The position numbers and the translations under genes are program-made. The notes beneath the pieces were generated by a model, which searched no databases, was not told the DNA's origin, and was given only the letters and a program-made list of their open reading frames with translations. A DNA stretch of 20,921 nt from a virus. The stretch spans positions 1 to 20,921 of IMG/VR virus record IMGVR_UViG_3300047462_000743. One strand, written 5' to 3'. This document shows positions 7,440 to 15,380 of the stretch, piece by piece (positions within the stretch are counted from its first letter, which is position 1; every line of letters starts with the position of its first letter).

Positions 7440-8402
7440 TCAGCTCCCAAAGCCCGTGTCGGGCACGTTCTGCGTATTCAACAGCCGTACGCCCGACCCC
7501 GAAGCATTCAAGGGCAGATTGCGCGCGGTTGCCTGGCGTGCCAACAGGCGCTGTACATGCATCTCATACTCCGCCATCTCGGTATCGTAGGCAAAGCCCT
7601 TGCTGCGCCGGTAGCGCCACACCAGCCCCATCACCAGCGCATCGTCATCGATCAGGAACACATCGCTGTCGGCGGCGAAAGCGCTTTGGCCCACGCCGCC
7701 GGCAGAGCGGCAGCAGTTCACCGAGTAATACTCGTAGACCAGCGTGTTATTGTCCGACGGCACGGGATCGATGCAGAAATTGCCGCCTGCAATGCGAAAG
7801 CGCCGCCGCGGCCCGGTCGGTGAAATACCGGACTTCAACACCTGCCATTCCTGCGGATCGAGCGGCCCCAGCATTTGCCAGCGGAATGTCCGGTCCCAGA
7901 ACGTCTGCGGAATCAAGTGATCCACGTCGGCCGGAAACGGATAGGTGTCCTGACCGAACGCCATCGCCGCGCTGCTGCCGCTGATGGTCGCCGCCTGGCT
8001 TACCGTCACATGACTGCCGTTGACTGCCAGCACTACGGTGGGATAAGAAAAGGCCGCCGCATTCGCGCTCGACGCATTCGACAACACCCAGCCCACCTGC
8101 GGCGCCGTGGCGGGTACGCTCGCCAGCGTCACCACGTTGCTGCCGGCCGTGGTGCTGCCGGTGAACGTTCCCGTGCTCTGCACGCCGAACGCATACTCGG
8201 TACGCAGCACCTGCCAGCCGCCGACGGGCGCGCCGCGCTGCATCAGCATGCGCGCTTCGCGCTGCGCCAGCGACAGCAACAACTGCACATTCAAGTCCAC
8301 GTTGCCGAACACCGTCACCGGCGGCGTCAAGCCGATCTCGCGGCACGCCGTCTGGACCAGCGCCAGCAGGCTGGCGTGTCCGTTATTGCTCAATGCGCTC
8401 AT
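7440..8402 (-). CDS. Head-tail adaptor protein with an inserted beta domain
   Basis: 320 aa. The N-terminus is helical and adaptor-like: SLLALVQTACREIGL, then LNVQLLLSLAQREARMLMQRG and WQVLRTEYAF (63-72). The family pattern continues only at GQDTYPFPADVDHLIPQTFW (150-169). In between, about residues 78-149, is a Thr/Ser/Val/Ala-rich beta segment (GTFTGSTTAGSNVVTLASV, VNGSHVTVSQAATISGS) that looks like an inserted Ig-like surface domain. The C-terminal part (DVFLIDDDALVMGLVWRYRRSKG, AEYEMHVQRLLARQ) is again typical of adaptors that bind the portal ring. It sits directly upstream of the nozzle-like gene. Adaptor call is fairly secure from order and motifs. Confidence 0.77.
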   Translation of the reverse strand: MSALSNNGHASLLALVQTACREIGLTPPVTVFGNVDLNVQLLLSLAQREARMLMQRGAPVGGWQVLRTEYAFGVQSTGTFTGSTTAGSNVVTLASVPATAPQVGWVLSNASSANAAAFSYPTVVLAVNGSHVTVSQAATISGSSAAMAFGQDTYPFPADVDHLIPQTFWDRTFRWQMLGPLDPQEWQVLKSGISPTGPRRRFRIAGGNFCIDPVPSDNNTLVYEYYSVNCCRSAGGVGQSAFAADSDVFLIDDDALVMGLVWRYRRSKGFAYDTEMAEYEMHVQRLLARQATARNLPLNASGSGVRLLNTQNVPDTGFGS

Positions 8403-8436
8403 GGGCCCGCCCTATTCGCCACATGCCGCCAAATTT

Positions 8437-9063
8437 TTACCGGCCATGCTTGTGCCCCTTGATGCCGTCTTTCTTGAGCTGCTCGACCATGGCGCCCATA
8501 TCGCGCACCTGGTTCTGCAGCGCCGTCAATTGCTCGCGCAATTGGGCATTCTCGGTCGTCAAGCGCATCTCGGCCGCCGCGTCGCCGGCGCGCTCCAGCC
8601 AGGTGCGCGCCTTGGCCTGTATCTGGCGCGCGCCGAGCCAGGTCAGGGCCGTGTCGGGCATGGCGACCAGCTGCTCGACGGTGTGTACGCCGATCGACTT
8701 CAAGTCGTTCGCTTCCGACTTCGAAATCGGCGGCCATTCCCCGATCGGCAAACCGACGGCGCCTTGCTCTTCCTGCGCCTTGAACGCCGCCCACTGGCGC
8801 GGGAAGCGGTTCGCGTCCGCCGGCCCGTCGACGTCATCGATGAGCTTGGCCGGGCGGTCGATCTTCTTGGTCTTGTCGCCGGGGAAGTGGATCGTGATGA
8901 AAGGCACGTCGTGATGCACGGTGCGCCCTTCCTCGCGGCTCTTCACCGGATCGGCGACGGACTCCGTGCGGAACTCGACGAACAAACCTGCGTCGCTACC
9001 GTGCGATGCCATGCCTACCATGGCGCCCTTTAAATCTACTTGTGCTTGTGCGAAATTTTCCAT
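8437..9063 (-). CDS. Phage protein with HhH-like segment and C-terminal coiled coil
   Basis: 208 aa, unknown function. Residues 1-100 are mixed alpha/beta with FVEFRTESVADPVKSREEGR and VPFITIHFPGDKTK. Residues 112-145 (ISKSEANDLKSIGVHTVEQL, then AMPDTALTWLG) resemble a helix-hairpin-helix-type turn: I-G-V-x-T-V-E-Q-L-A. Residues 163-199 are a heptad-like coiled coil (AEMRLTTENAQLREQL, LQNQVRDMGAMVEQLKKDG), ending in a basic tail GHKHGR. The start has AAAGGA 5 nt before ATG. It lies between the capsid block and the adaptor; genes of this type may be head-completion or minor virion proteins, but no domain is identified with certainty. A paired REP element lies immediately upstream. Confidence 0.7.
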   Translation of the reverse strand: MENFAQAQVDLKGAMVGMASHGSDAGLFVEFRTESVADPVKSREEGRTVHHDVPFITIHFPGDKTKKIDRPAKLIDDVDGPADANRFPRQWAAFKAQEEQGAVGLPIGEWPPISKSEANDLKSIGVHTVEQLVAMPDTALTWLGARQIQAKARTWLERAGDAAAEMRLTTENAQLREQLTALQNQVRDMGAMVEQLKKDGIKGHKHGR

Positions 9064-9083
9064 GTGTGTCCTTTGGATAAGAA

Positions 9084-9264
9084 CCCCTCTCCCGTAGACG
9101 GGAGAGGGGCAGGGGTGAGGGGGGTTATGCTTTGGCTACGTCATTGAAGGTAAGAGAACCACTCTTAAATCGAAATGCAAATATTGATGCGAATCGAGTC
9201 AGGACATGGCACCCCTCATCGGAGCGCCGCCCGCCCCACCCCTCTCCCACCCGTGGGAGAGGGG
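9084..9264. repeat. Paired REP (BIME-like) element, copy A
   Basis: Two near-identical palindromes bracket about 130 bp. The first has 12-bp arms CCCCTCTCCCGT / ACGGGAGAGGGG (9084-9095, 9098-9109), the second CCCCTCTCCCAC / GTGGGAGAGGGG (9239-9250, 9253-9264), each with a 2-nt loop. The flanking tails are in opposite orientation (caggggtgagggg after the first, cacccctcat before the second). The inner part shares TGGCTACG and TGCAAA anchors with copy B at 12476-12639. It fills the whole gap between two late genes. Confidence 0.85.
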
Positions 9265-9271
9265 AGTTAAG

Positions 9272-10423
9272 TCAAGTAATCGCCCCCTGGGCGAGCGGAA
9301 ACGTCCCCCACATCACGCACTGGTTGTAAGCCAGCGTGGTCGCCTTCGCGCCGCTACCGAGCGTCGCGCCCAGCGGCGTGGAAAACTGCGTGCCCTGCGC
9401 CTGCTTCGATGCCACGGCGGTCGGCTGCACCGCCCCCGTCGCCGCGAAATAGGTCTGGTTGCCGGCCACCGGGTTGCCATAGCCGTACACCACCATCGCA
9501 CCGCCGACCTGGAACCAGGCCCATTGCCCGGCCAGTGGATAGCTGATCGCCGCGCCGAGCGACAAGCCGCTGTTGGCGGTACCCATCCAGGGCGTGGCCT
9601 GCAGCACCAGGTTGCCGTTGCCGTCCTGTGCGTGGATGAACTGCACGATCTGGCCTGCGCCGATGCCGGGCACGTAACTGCCCAACTGCGCCGGATTGGC
9701 AACCGGCGGGTTCACGTTCGGCATGACGTTCACGCCGTCCTGGTCGGTTACCAGTACGTTGCCTGGCGCATTCACGTAAGGCGGCACCTGCGAAAACACT
9801 TGCGCCGTGTTGATCACCAGCGTGGTGGCGGAAGGCACGGCATACACGGTGTAATAGTTGTTCCAGGCAGCCGGCGCAAAGCCGGCGAGCTGCACCGACG
9901 CGCCCAGGCCCAGGCCGTGGGGGGCTGCCGTCGTGATGGTGGCGAAGCTTGTGGCCGCCGCGTAGGCGCCCGCTGCCGTCGCATTGACGGCCGGCGTGCT
10001 TGAGGCGATGTTGAAGGTGAAGGTCGTGCCCGAACCGGAAGCCAGTACCCAGGTGCCGTTATAGGCGGCGGGCAGGGCGCCGGCAATGGTGATGATCGCG
10101 CCAGCGGCCAGGCCATGCGCCGCGGCCGTCGTCACCGTTACCGTTGTCCCGGCAATCGTCATCGACACGACCGCCTGCGCGGCGAATGCCGGCTTCAGCG
10201 CCACGCCCGTGACCGCCTGCGGCGCAATCGGCGCCACTTGCGCATAGGTGAAAAAGCCGCCCCCCAGCGCCGGATCGGTCGCGTCGACGAATTGCGAAGG
10301 CAGGTTGTAGCGCCCCATCTTGCCTGCGTTGGCGCCCACCAGCGCGTAAGGGCCCGGGCCGGCGATATCGACCAGCGTCAAATCGACCGCGCCCAACAGT
10401 GAGTCTTGCATTACCCAAGTCAT
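9272..10423 (-). CDS. Putative virion (decoration-type) protein with duplicated domain
   Basis: 383 aa, directly after the major capsid gene. Residues 87-140 and 160-208 are two copies of a beta-rich unit: TIAGTTVTVTTAAAHGL, then AGALPAAYNGTWV and TTFTFNIA in the first; TTAAPHGLGLGASVQLAGFA, PAAWNNYYTVY and TTLVINTA in the second. This HGL...YNG/WNN...TT-F pattern is common in phage surface and structural proteins. The last 130 residues (GAGQIVQFIHAQDGNGNLVL, WAWFQVGGAMVVYGYG) resemble podovirus proteins found next to capsid genes. The start follows AAAGGAA at good distance, 18 nt after the capsid gene. A head-decoration role is inferred; the gene is certain. Confidence 0.74.
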   Translation of the reverse strand: MTWVMQDSLLGAVDLTLVDIAGPGPYALVGANAGKMGRYNLPSQFVDATDPALGGGFFTYAQVAPIAPQAVTGVALKPAFAAQAVVSMTIAGTTVTVTTAAAHGLAAGAIITIAGALPAAYNGTWVLASGSGTTFTFNIASSTPAVNATAAGAYAAATSFATITTAAPHGLGLGASVQLAGFAPAAWNNYYTVYAVPSATTLVINTAQVFSQVPPYVNAPGNVLVTDQDGVNVMPNVNPPVANPAQLGSYVPGIGAGQIVQFIHAQDGNGNLVLQATPWMGTANSGLSLGAAISYPLAGQWAWFQVGGAMVVYGYGNPVAGNQTYFAATGAVQPTAVASKQAQGTQFSTPLGATLGSGAKATTLAYNQCVMWGTFPLAQGAIT

Positions 10424-10441
10424 GTTTGATTTCCTTTCTTG

Positions 10442-11431
10442 TTAAGCCGCCAGCACGCCCTGCATGCGGCGGTTCGACACTGTCATGTTGCCGGCGAAGC
10501 CCACCAGCTTGACCATCGCATCCTGGTTCGTCGCGAAGCGGTCGTCGCCCAGCGGCGTGAAGAAGCGGTCGCGATGCGGACGGAAGAACAGGTAGTTGGT
10601 GTTGAGGAAATACATGGTGTTGGCCGGCGCGCCGCCGCCGAAGCCGCCGTCGAGCACCACGTCGGCATTCATGTACTTCAGCGACGTGAAGCCGGCCTGC
10701 GCCATCTCGTCGGACGCGATGCGCTGGATCGATTGCAGCGATTCCAGGTAGAGGCGGTAGTAATTGTTGTCCGCCACGATCAGGTCCGGGAAATCGCTGC
10801 CGCGCACCAGTTGTACCCAGATCTGGTTCATGTAGGACTGGATGTTGGCCGACGTGGCCGGCGCGCCGCCATTGGCCAGGGCGGAGAACGCCACGTTGCG
10901 CCAGAACGCCCCGACCGAGGTCGAGGCATCGATGCCGCCCACCACGCCCGACGCCGGCGTCTTCGACACCAGCAGCTGCAGGCCGCCGATCTGCCGTCCG
11001 CCGTCGGCCGTGCCGTCGGAGTAGCAATCGAGTGCAATGTTCGACACCAGCGTGCGCTCGGCATTCTGGATGCGCGACTCGAGCAGGTCGATGATCGCTT
11101 CCTCGCCGCTGTTTTGCAGCATTTCGAGGCCCGAGATCGAAACGGCGACGGCGGCTTGCGCATAGTTGAACTCGGCGCCGGTGAACACGTCCGACGGCGC
11201 AATGTTGACCGGTTCGTATCCACTGTAGCGCTTGTACGTCCCATTCATACTGTATTCCAGCTCCTGCACAATCGTGCGTCCGCCGGAAACGGTCTTCACC
11301 TTGCCTTTCTTCTTCAAGCGCGACAGCAGCGCATTGTTCAAGCTGATGTTGTCGGCCAGTTGACCGCTGCGGTTGCGCAGTGTGGTCGTCACGATTTCCG
11401 TCAACGTGGTTGACGGGTTGATGAGTGCCAT
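10442..11431 (-). CDS. Major capsid protein
   Basis: 329 aa, the size of an HK97-fold coat protein without a delta domain. Features include an N-terminal TTLRNRSGQLADNISLNNAL, the basic turn RLKKKGKVKTVSGGRTIVQE, the E-loop-like LEYSMNGTYKRYSGYEPVNI and the spine-helix region MLQNSGEEAIIDLLESRIQN. The central part (DLIVADNNYYRLYLESLQSI) and the C-terminal HRDRFFTPLGDDRFATNQDA match the podovirus capsid subtype found downstream of scaffold genes. Ribosome binding site AAAGGA is 7 nt from ATG. The gene lies 12 nt after the scaffold gene. Fold inference is from family resemblance and gene order. Confidence 0.87.
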   Translation of the reverse strand: MALINPSTTLTEIVTTTLRNRSGQLADNISLNNALLSRLKKKGKVKTVSGGRTIVQELEYSMNGTYKRYSGYEPVNIAPSDVFTGAEFNYAQAAVAVSISGLEMLQNSGEEAIIDLLESRIQNAERTLVSNIALDCYSDGTADGGRQIGGLQLLVSKTPASGVVGGIDASTSVGAFWRNVAFSALANGGAPATSANIQSYMNQIWVQLVRGSDFPDLIVADNNYYRLYLESLQSIQRIASDEMAQAGFTSLKYMNADVVLDGGFGGGAPANTMYFLNTNYLFFRPHRDRFFTPLGDDRFATNQDAMVKLVGFAGNMTVSNRRMQGVLAA

Positions 11432-11443
11432 GGATTAATCCTT

Positions 11444-12394
11444 TCAGATTCGGCCCGTCGCCGCCTTCAGATTGGCAGCCAGCTCGTCGCGCAGGCTGCG
11501 GCCGTTGGCGGCGGCGGAAGTTTTGGTGGCGCCGGGATTGCCGGCGATGGAGGAGCCGGCCTTCCTGGCGGCTGCGGTCCGGCGCTGCTGGTCCGTGGCT
11601 TGCCTGCTCTGGCCGGATTGGTCAGCGATCAGTGCCTGGCGCAGCGCCGGGTCGGCCCACACCGCTATGTCGTAGGCTTCCTGGAGCGTATCGGCCGCGC
11701 CCTTGCTGATCAGCTCGTGCATGTGCGCACGCACTGCGTCAAAGTGCGGATTCTTCGCCCTGAAGCCGTCGACCTCGGCATGTGCCTGGGCCAGTTGCTG
11801 CTGTTCGTGTTGTTGTTGCCGGTGTTGTTCCGCTTCGCGCAATTGCTGGATCTGCGATTGCAATTGCGTGATGGCCGGATCGGCAAGATTGGGCCGGTGC
11901 TGCATGACCGCATCGAGGTCGATGCCGTAGTCGCGCGCCAGCAGATGGATGGCATTTTGCTTCTGCTCCGGCGAGCCGCTGCGCAGCGTATGCTCGAAGC
12001 CCAGCAGATGCGCCACCGCCTGGTGCGGATGCACGCCGGCCTTTTGGATATTGTCTGCATACGGCGCCAGGGCATCGCGCATCGACTTGCCCAGGTTGCG
12101 GTCTTCATCGAAGCGCGAAAAGCCGCGCTCGATCTCGCGCTCGCGCCCGGTGAGGTATTGCTTCAGGTCGGGATGCAAATCGGCCCAATGGGCTTTCGCA
12201 TCGGCCTTCCACGATGCCGGGGCGGGCGGGCCGTCGTCTTGCGGCTTTGCCGGTTCGGCCGCAGATTCGGCCGATGCGGCCGGTGCATCGGTGCGCTCCG
12301 CATAGGCTGCCTGCAGTTGGCCGCGCAAACCCTGGCCGTTGTCCTGCCTGTCGGCATTGGCAAGACGGCTTTTCTTTGTTGCTTTTTCGGACAT
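11444..12394 (-). CDS. Capsid scaffold protein
   Basis: 316 aa, highly charged and Gln/Ala-rich, immediately before the major capsid gene. The N-terminal 60 residues are disordered (SAESAAEPAKPQDDGPPAPA). Then comes SWKADAKAHWADLHPDLKQY (61-80) and a long helical region with LRSGSPEQKQNAIHLLARDYG, a Gln-rich coiled coil at about 178-207 (REAEQHRQQQHEQQQLAQAH) and a C-terminal basic stretch (QRRTAAARKAGSS, then RSLRDELAANLKAATGRI) of the kind that binds coat subunits. The WxxxAKAxWxxL motif is typical of podovirus scaffolds. Start is supported by GGAG 5 nt upstream. A strong terminator hairpin lies 16 nt before the start. Confidence 0.83.
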   Translation of the reverse strand: MSEKATKKSRLANADRQDNGQGLRGQLQAAYAERTDAPAASAESAAEPAKPQDDGPPAPASWKADAKAHWADLHPDLKQYLTGREREIERGFSRFDEDRNLGKSMRDALAPYADNIQKAGVHPHQAVAHLLGFEHTLRSGSPEQKQNAIHLLARDYGIDLDAVMQHRPNLADPAITQLQSQIQQLREAEQHRQQQHEQQQLAQAHAEVDGFRAKNPHFDAVRAHMHELISKGAADTLQEAYDIAVWADPALRQALIADQSGQSRQATDQQRRTAAARKAGSSIAGNPGATKTSAAANGRSLRDELAANLKAATGRI

Positions 12395-12409
12395 GGTTGC
12401 TCCAGATGG

Positions 12410-12429
12410 AAAAGGCCCGGTGGGGCCTT
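12410..12429 (-). terminator. Intrinsic terminator before scaffold gene
   Basis: On the minus strand AAGGCCC, loop CACC, GGGCCTT and two further T: a perfect 7-bp stem with a short T-run. It lies in the leader just upstream of the scaffold ribosome binding site and faces late transcription, so it may attenuate read-through from the portal region or act as an RNA processing hairpin. Confidence 0.6.
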
Positions 12430-12475
12430 GTTGATAAAAAAGGTTGATGCGCTGTTAGCGATTGCAAGCGCCCGG

Positions 12476-12639
12476 CTTCTCCCTATAGGGATACAGGGGG
12501 AGAGGGGAGTGAGGGGCGTGATGATCTGGCTACGCTTGGTAGGCCATATGAAGCAGTGCAAACAGATTATGTAAGATTCAAGTGTGGCCAGATCGGGATC
12601 TCCCTCACCCCCACCCCTCTCCCGCCTGCGGGAGAGGGG
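12476..12639. repeat. Paired REP (BIME-like) element, copy B
   Basis: The right palindrome is perfect: CCCCTCTCCCGC / GCGGGAGAGGGG (12614-12625, 12628-12639) preceded by tail CTCACCCCCA. The left member is degenerate (CTTCTCCC at 12476-12483 against GGGAGAGG at 12498-12505) and is followed by the tail ggagtgagggg. Between them, tctggctacg (12525-12534) and tgcaaa match copy A at the same relative positions. The gap from 12640 to 12771 holds no gene that I can support, only short inverted repeats. Confidence 0.82.
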
Positions 12640-12771
12640 AGTCGCGTGGCCACTCGCTTTGACTCCGAAAATTAAGTCTCGCCGAGTTAGGCGACGGATT
12701 AAATGCGAGCGGATGCGTGTCGTGCCGGCATCGCAATGCCAAGCGATGCGATATGCGATAAACGGACACAC

Positions 12772-13122
12772 CTACTTGCCCAGCACCTTGCGCGCAACTC
12801 CCGTCAATTCGCGCCGCACCGCAAACTCCCCGCGCAAAGGCGCACGAGAAACCGGCACATCATTCCCCACCTCCACATACCCATTGCGCTTCAAATACTC
12901 CCGATGCTGCGCGCGGCCTTCGATCATCGGCATCGTCCCGGTCTTGCGGTCCAGTGCTACAGCCCGGTAGGCCGGCGCATCCGCAACCACGGCCGGCGCC
13001 GCTATCTTGCGCGCCATGCGCACGCCGCAATGCAGCGGCAAATCCCGCTCCCTCTCCGCCACCCGGCGAAAGAGATCCAGCTCTTCGCCGCACTCCACAC
13101 ATCTCATCCGGTAAATCGGCAT
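12772..13122 (-). CDS. FmdB-like zinc-ribbon protein
   Basis: 116 aa. The N-terminus MPIYRMRCVECGEELDLFRR is the start of an FmdB-type regulatory zinc ribbon (first knuckle C-x-x-C at 8-11). The second knuckle is reduced to HCGVRM (31-36), with one Cys and a His, before the usual RKIAAPAV segment (38-45), so metal binding may be altered. The remaining 70 residues are charged (QHREYLKRNGYVEVGNDVPV, then RRELTGVARKVLGK) and unlike stand-alone bacterial FmdB. The start overlaps the portal stop by TGATG and has GGGAGAG upstream. In phages this gene type sits near portal and scaffold; its role is not known. It is the last gene before a 377-nt gap. Confidence 0.8.
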   Translation of the reverse strand: MPIYRMRCVECGEELDLFRRVAERERDLPLHCGVRMARKIAAPAVVADAPAYRAVALDRKTGTMPMIEGRAQHREYLKRNGYVEVGNDVPVSRAPLRGEFAVRRELTGVARKVLGK

Positions 13123-15380
13123 CACAGCTCTCCCTGGGCCGCATCGGCCGCCACAATTTGCGGGCGATCCAGCGCCGCGCCGGCTGCGATCTCGGCCGCC
13201 TCGATCTTCGCCGCATTGTTCATATGCACGATCAACAGCTCCATCCGGTTTTGCATCGCCGCCTGGTGCTGCTCCATCGCCAGCCGCATCGCTTCCAGCT
13301 TGGCCCCCTGCTGCCCCTCGCCTGCCGCGCGTTGCTGGTCGAATTGATGTTGCAGCGCCGCCTGCCTTTCCTGCGCCGCTTGATGCGACTGCGCCAGTTG
13401 CATCTGGAATTGCGCCTTCATGCGCTCCAGTTCCATGTCCGATTGCGCCTTCGCCTGCGCGATCCGGATATCGCCCTGCACGCGCCATTGCTGCGCCTGC
13501 GCTTTCACCAGTTCCGGATGCGGCGGCGCAGGCGGCGGATTTTTTGCCATCTGCTGCATCTGTTCAAGGGCCAGCTCGAAAGCGTTTTCCAGCGTGCGGC
13601 CGATACGGAAACCCCGCACCCCGAACATCAGCATCTCGCCCAGCAGGGGCGACAACTGCGGCGCCTGCCGGGTCGCCGCCACGATCTTTTCGATGTAGTT
13701 GCTCGTCGCATCGAGAAACGCCATACGCTCCGCGCGGTCCTGCTCTTCGTCGTCGGCGATTGTCGAGTCGGTCTCGATGTCGATGCGGAAGTTGCGCGCC
13801 GCGTCATTCTTGAGCAGGGCCAGCACGTCTTCCCAGCTTGGCTGCTGCAACAGCGCCATCTGCGCCGCAGCGGGCTTGGGTGCTTGTTGCCCTTGCTGTT
13901 GCGCCTGCGCCATCGCCTTCTGCTGGGCCGTCAGGAGCTTCACACCCGACATGCGCGCCAGCGTGTCGGCGCCGAAATGATGGGCAATGATCTCGCCCAT
14001 GATGCGCACCAGGTCGCATACGAAGCGCGACACTTCGTCCTGTACCTCGCGCAGGCGGATCGAGGCAAACGCGCCCTTCATGCGCGTGGCCGTTGCTGTT
14101 TCGGCCGGGTCGTTCGCACCGCGCAAGATGTCGGCCAGCCCCGTGATTTCGTACAAGTCCTGCTTCACCTTGTCGCGCGCTTCGTGCAGCGCCAGGAGCG
14201 TCTTCACGATATCGTCCAGCGGTATCAACTCGAACGCGCCACGGATCCCGCCCTTTTCGGCAAATGCGGCCCAGGAATCGACCGGCACCAATTGATTCTC
14301 GGTGCCTTCGGAAAGCAAGCGGTCCAGCCCCTGCTGAGAAGCGTCGTACACGCCGGCCACCTTGATTGCGCGCGTCAACGCCGCGATGCGCGCCGTCAGC
14401 TCATCGAGCTCATGCGCCTGGTCCTGGTATTCCACATAGTCAGGCACGGGAATCAGCGAATCGTTGGCCAGCGTGGCAAACAGCGGGCGGGGGCAGGGGA
14501 AGAAGCCGGATAGCCCCAAGGGGTCTTCCTGCTTGTCGAGCATGCCCTCGGGGAAATCCTTGCACAGCCAATAGGCGGTACGGCTGGGCTTGTCCCAGAT
14601 TTCGTAAATCACCGCCTTGTCGAGCCGCTCCGACCGCGAAAATTCGCGCGAGCCGTCGCGCTCGGTCTGCGAAGCGGATAGCGGAATCCGGTTGCCGGTT
14701 TCCTCGCCGAAGCGCGCCACGCATTCCGCGCGCGACAGATAGGCAATGCGCCACACCGCGCGCACTTCGGACCAGGTGCGCCCCACCGTATGGCCGAAAT
14801 CCTGCCAATGCACATAGTCGGGAATGCATTCCTCGAAATCGAGCACCTCGCCCGCGCCGACGTCGCCGGGCAAGCGGTCTATCTTGCCTGCCCCGATCTC
14901 GCCGGCATCGTCGCCGACCTCGACACCCTCGTCGCGTTCCTCGGCCGTGCCATCGACGTGGGCATCCTTGAAATGCGGCACGTAGCGCGCCCAGGCCGTC
15001 CCGCGCCCCGGCAGGAAGCGGTCCAGCACCGCGCAGCGCGCCACGTCCTTGAACGCATGCGCCGCCAGGCACCAGGCGATGCAGCGCTCCAGCACTTCCG
15101 ACGCCTGGCGTCCCACCGGGTCGTCATCGCGGTAACGCCGCTCCACCTGCGGCACCGGATTCTTCGCATACACGGCCGGCACCAGCACCTGCAGGTTGGA
15201 CCACAGGATGTTATAGCGCTGCGCATTTTCGTCGGCCGGCCCGTCGCGCTCATCCTTGTAGCGCTTGATGATCTTCTTCGCCCGTTCCTGCCAGCGCCGG
15301 CTCTCTTCCTCGTAGCGCGCAATCTCTTCAACCCAGCGCGCATAGTCCGGGTCGGTATGCGACAACAATGCCTTCGCCAT
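13122..15380 (-). CDS. Portal protein (podovirus type)
   Basis: 752 aa, within the range of P22-type portals and much longer than siphovirus portals. The N-terminal helices (ARWVEEIARYEEESRRWQER) lead to RYNILWSNLQVLVPAVYAKN (55-74), the classic podovirus portal start. Then come HWQDFGHTVGRTWSEVRAVW (191-210), an IWDKPSRTAYWL strand and the clip/stem marker LYEITGLADILRG (409-421) followed by ATATRMKGAFASIRLREVQD. The C-terminal 150 residues are Gln/Met-rich helices (QMQQMAKNPPPAPPHPELVK, ERMKAQFQMQLAQSHQAAQE) that could form the barrel. The ATG follows directly on the terminase stop (TGAATG) with AGAGGA 6 nt before it. It forms the DNA entry ring to which terminase and the adaptor dock. Confidence 0.9.
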   Translation of the reverse strand: MAKALLSHTDPDYARWVEEIARYEEESRRWQERAKKIIKRYKDERDGPADENAQRYNILWSNLQVLVPAVYAKNPVPQVERRYRDDDPVGRQASEVLERCIAWCLAAHAFKDVARCAVLDRFLPGRGTAWARYVPHFKDAHVDGTAEERDEGVEVGDDAGEIGAGKIDRLPGDVGAGEVLDFEECIPDYVHWQDFGHTVGRTWSEVRAVWRIAYLSRAECVARFGEETGNRIPLSASQTERDGSREFSRSERLDKAVIYEIWDKPSRTAYWLCKDFPEGMLDKQEDPLGLSGFFPCPRPLFATLANDSLIPVPDYVEYQDQAHELDELTARIAALTRAIKVAGVYDASQQGLDRLLSEGTENQLVPVDSWAAFAEKGGIRGAFELIPLDDIVKTLLALHEARDKVKQDLYEITGLADILRGANDPAETATATRMKGAFASIRLREVQDEVSRFVCDLVRIMGEIIAHHFGADTLARMSGVKLLTAQQKAMAQAQQQGQQAPKPAAAQMALLQQPSWEDVLALLKNDAARNFRIDIETDSTIADDEEQDRAERMAFLDATSNYIEKIVAATRQAPQLSPLLGEMLMFGVRGFRIGRTLENAFELALEQMQQMAKNPPPAPPHPELVKAQAQQWRVQGDIRIAQAKAQSDMELERMKAQFQMQLAQSHQAAQERQAALQHQFDQQRAAGEGQQGAKLEAMRLAMEQHQAAMQNRMELLIVHMNNAAKIEAAEIAAGAALDRPQIVAADAAQGEL

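Noticed and set aside
9084-9264. CRISPR array from the repeated palindromes
   Set aside because: Only two copies in inverted orientation with one unique interior; no regular direct repeats or spacers, and no cas genes.
12163-12771. Long minus-strand frame across the REP gap into the scaffold gene
   Set aside because: It translates the palindromes into LSRRRERGG-type strings, a known artefact of such repeats, and overlaps the scaffold gene.
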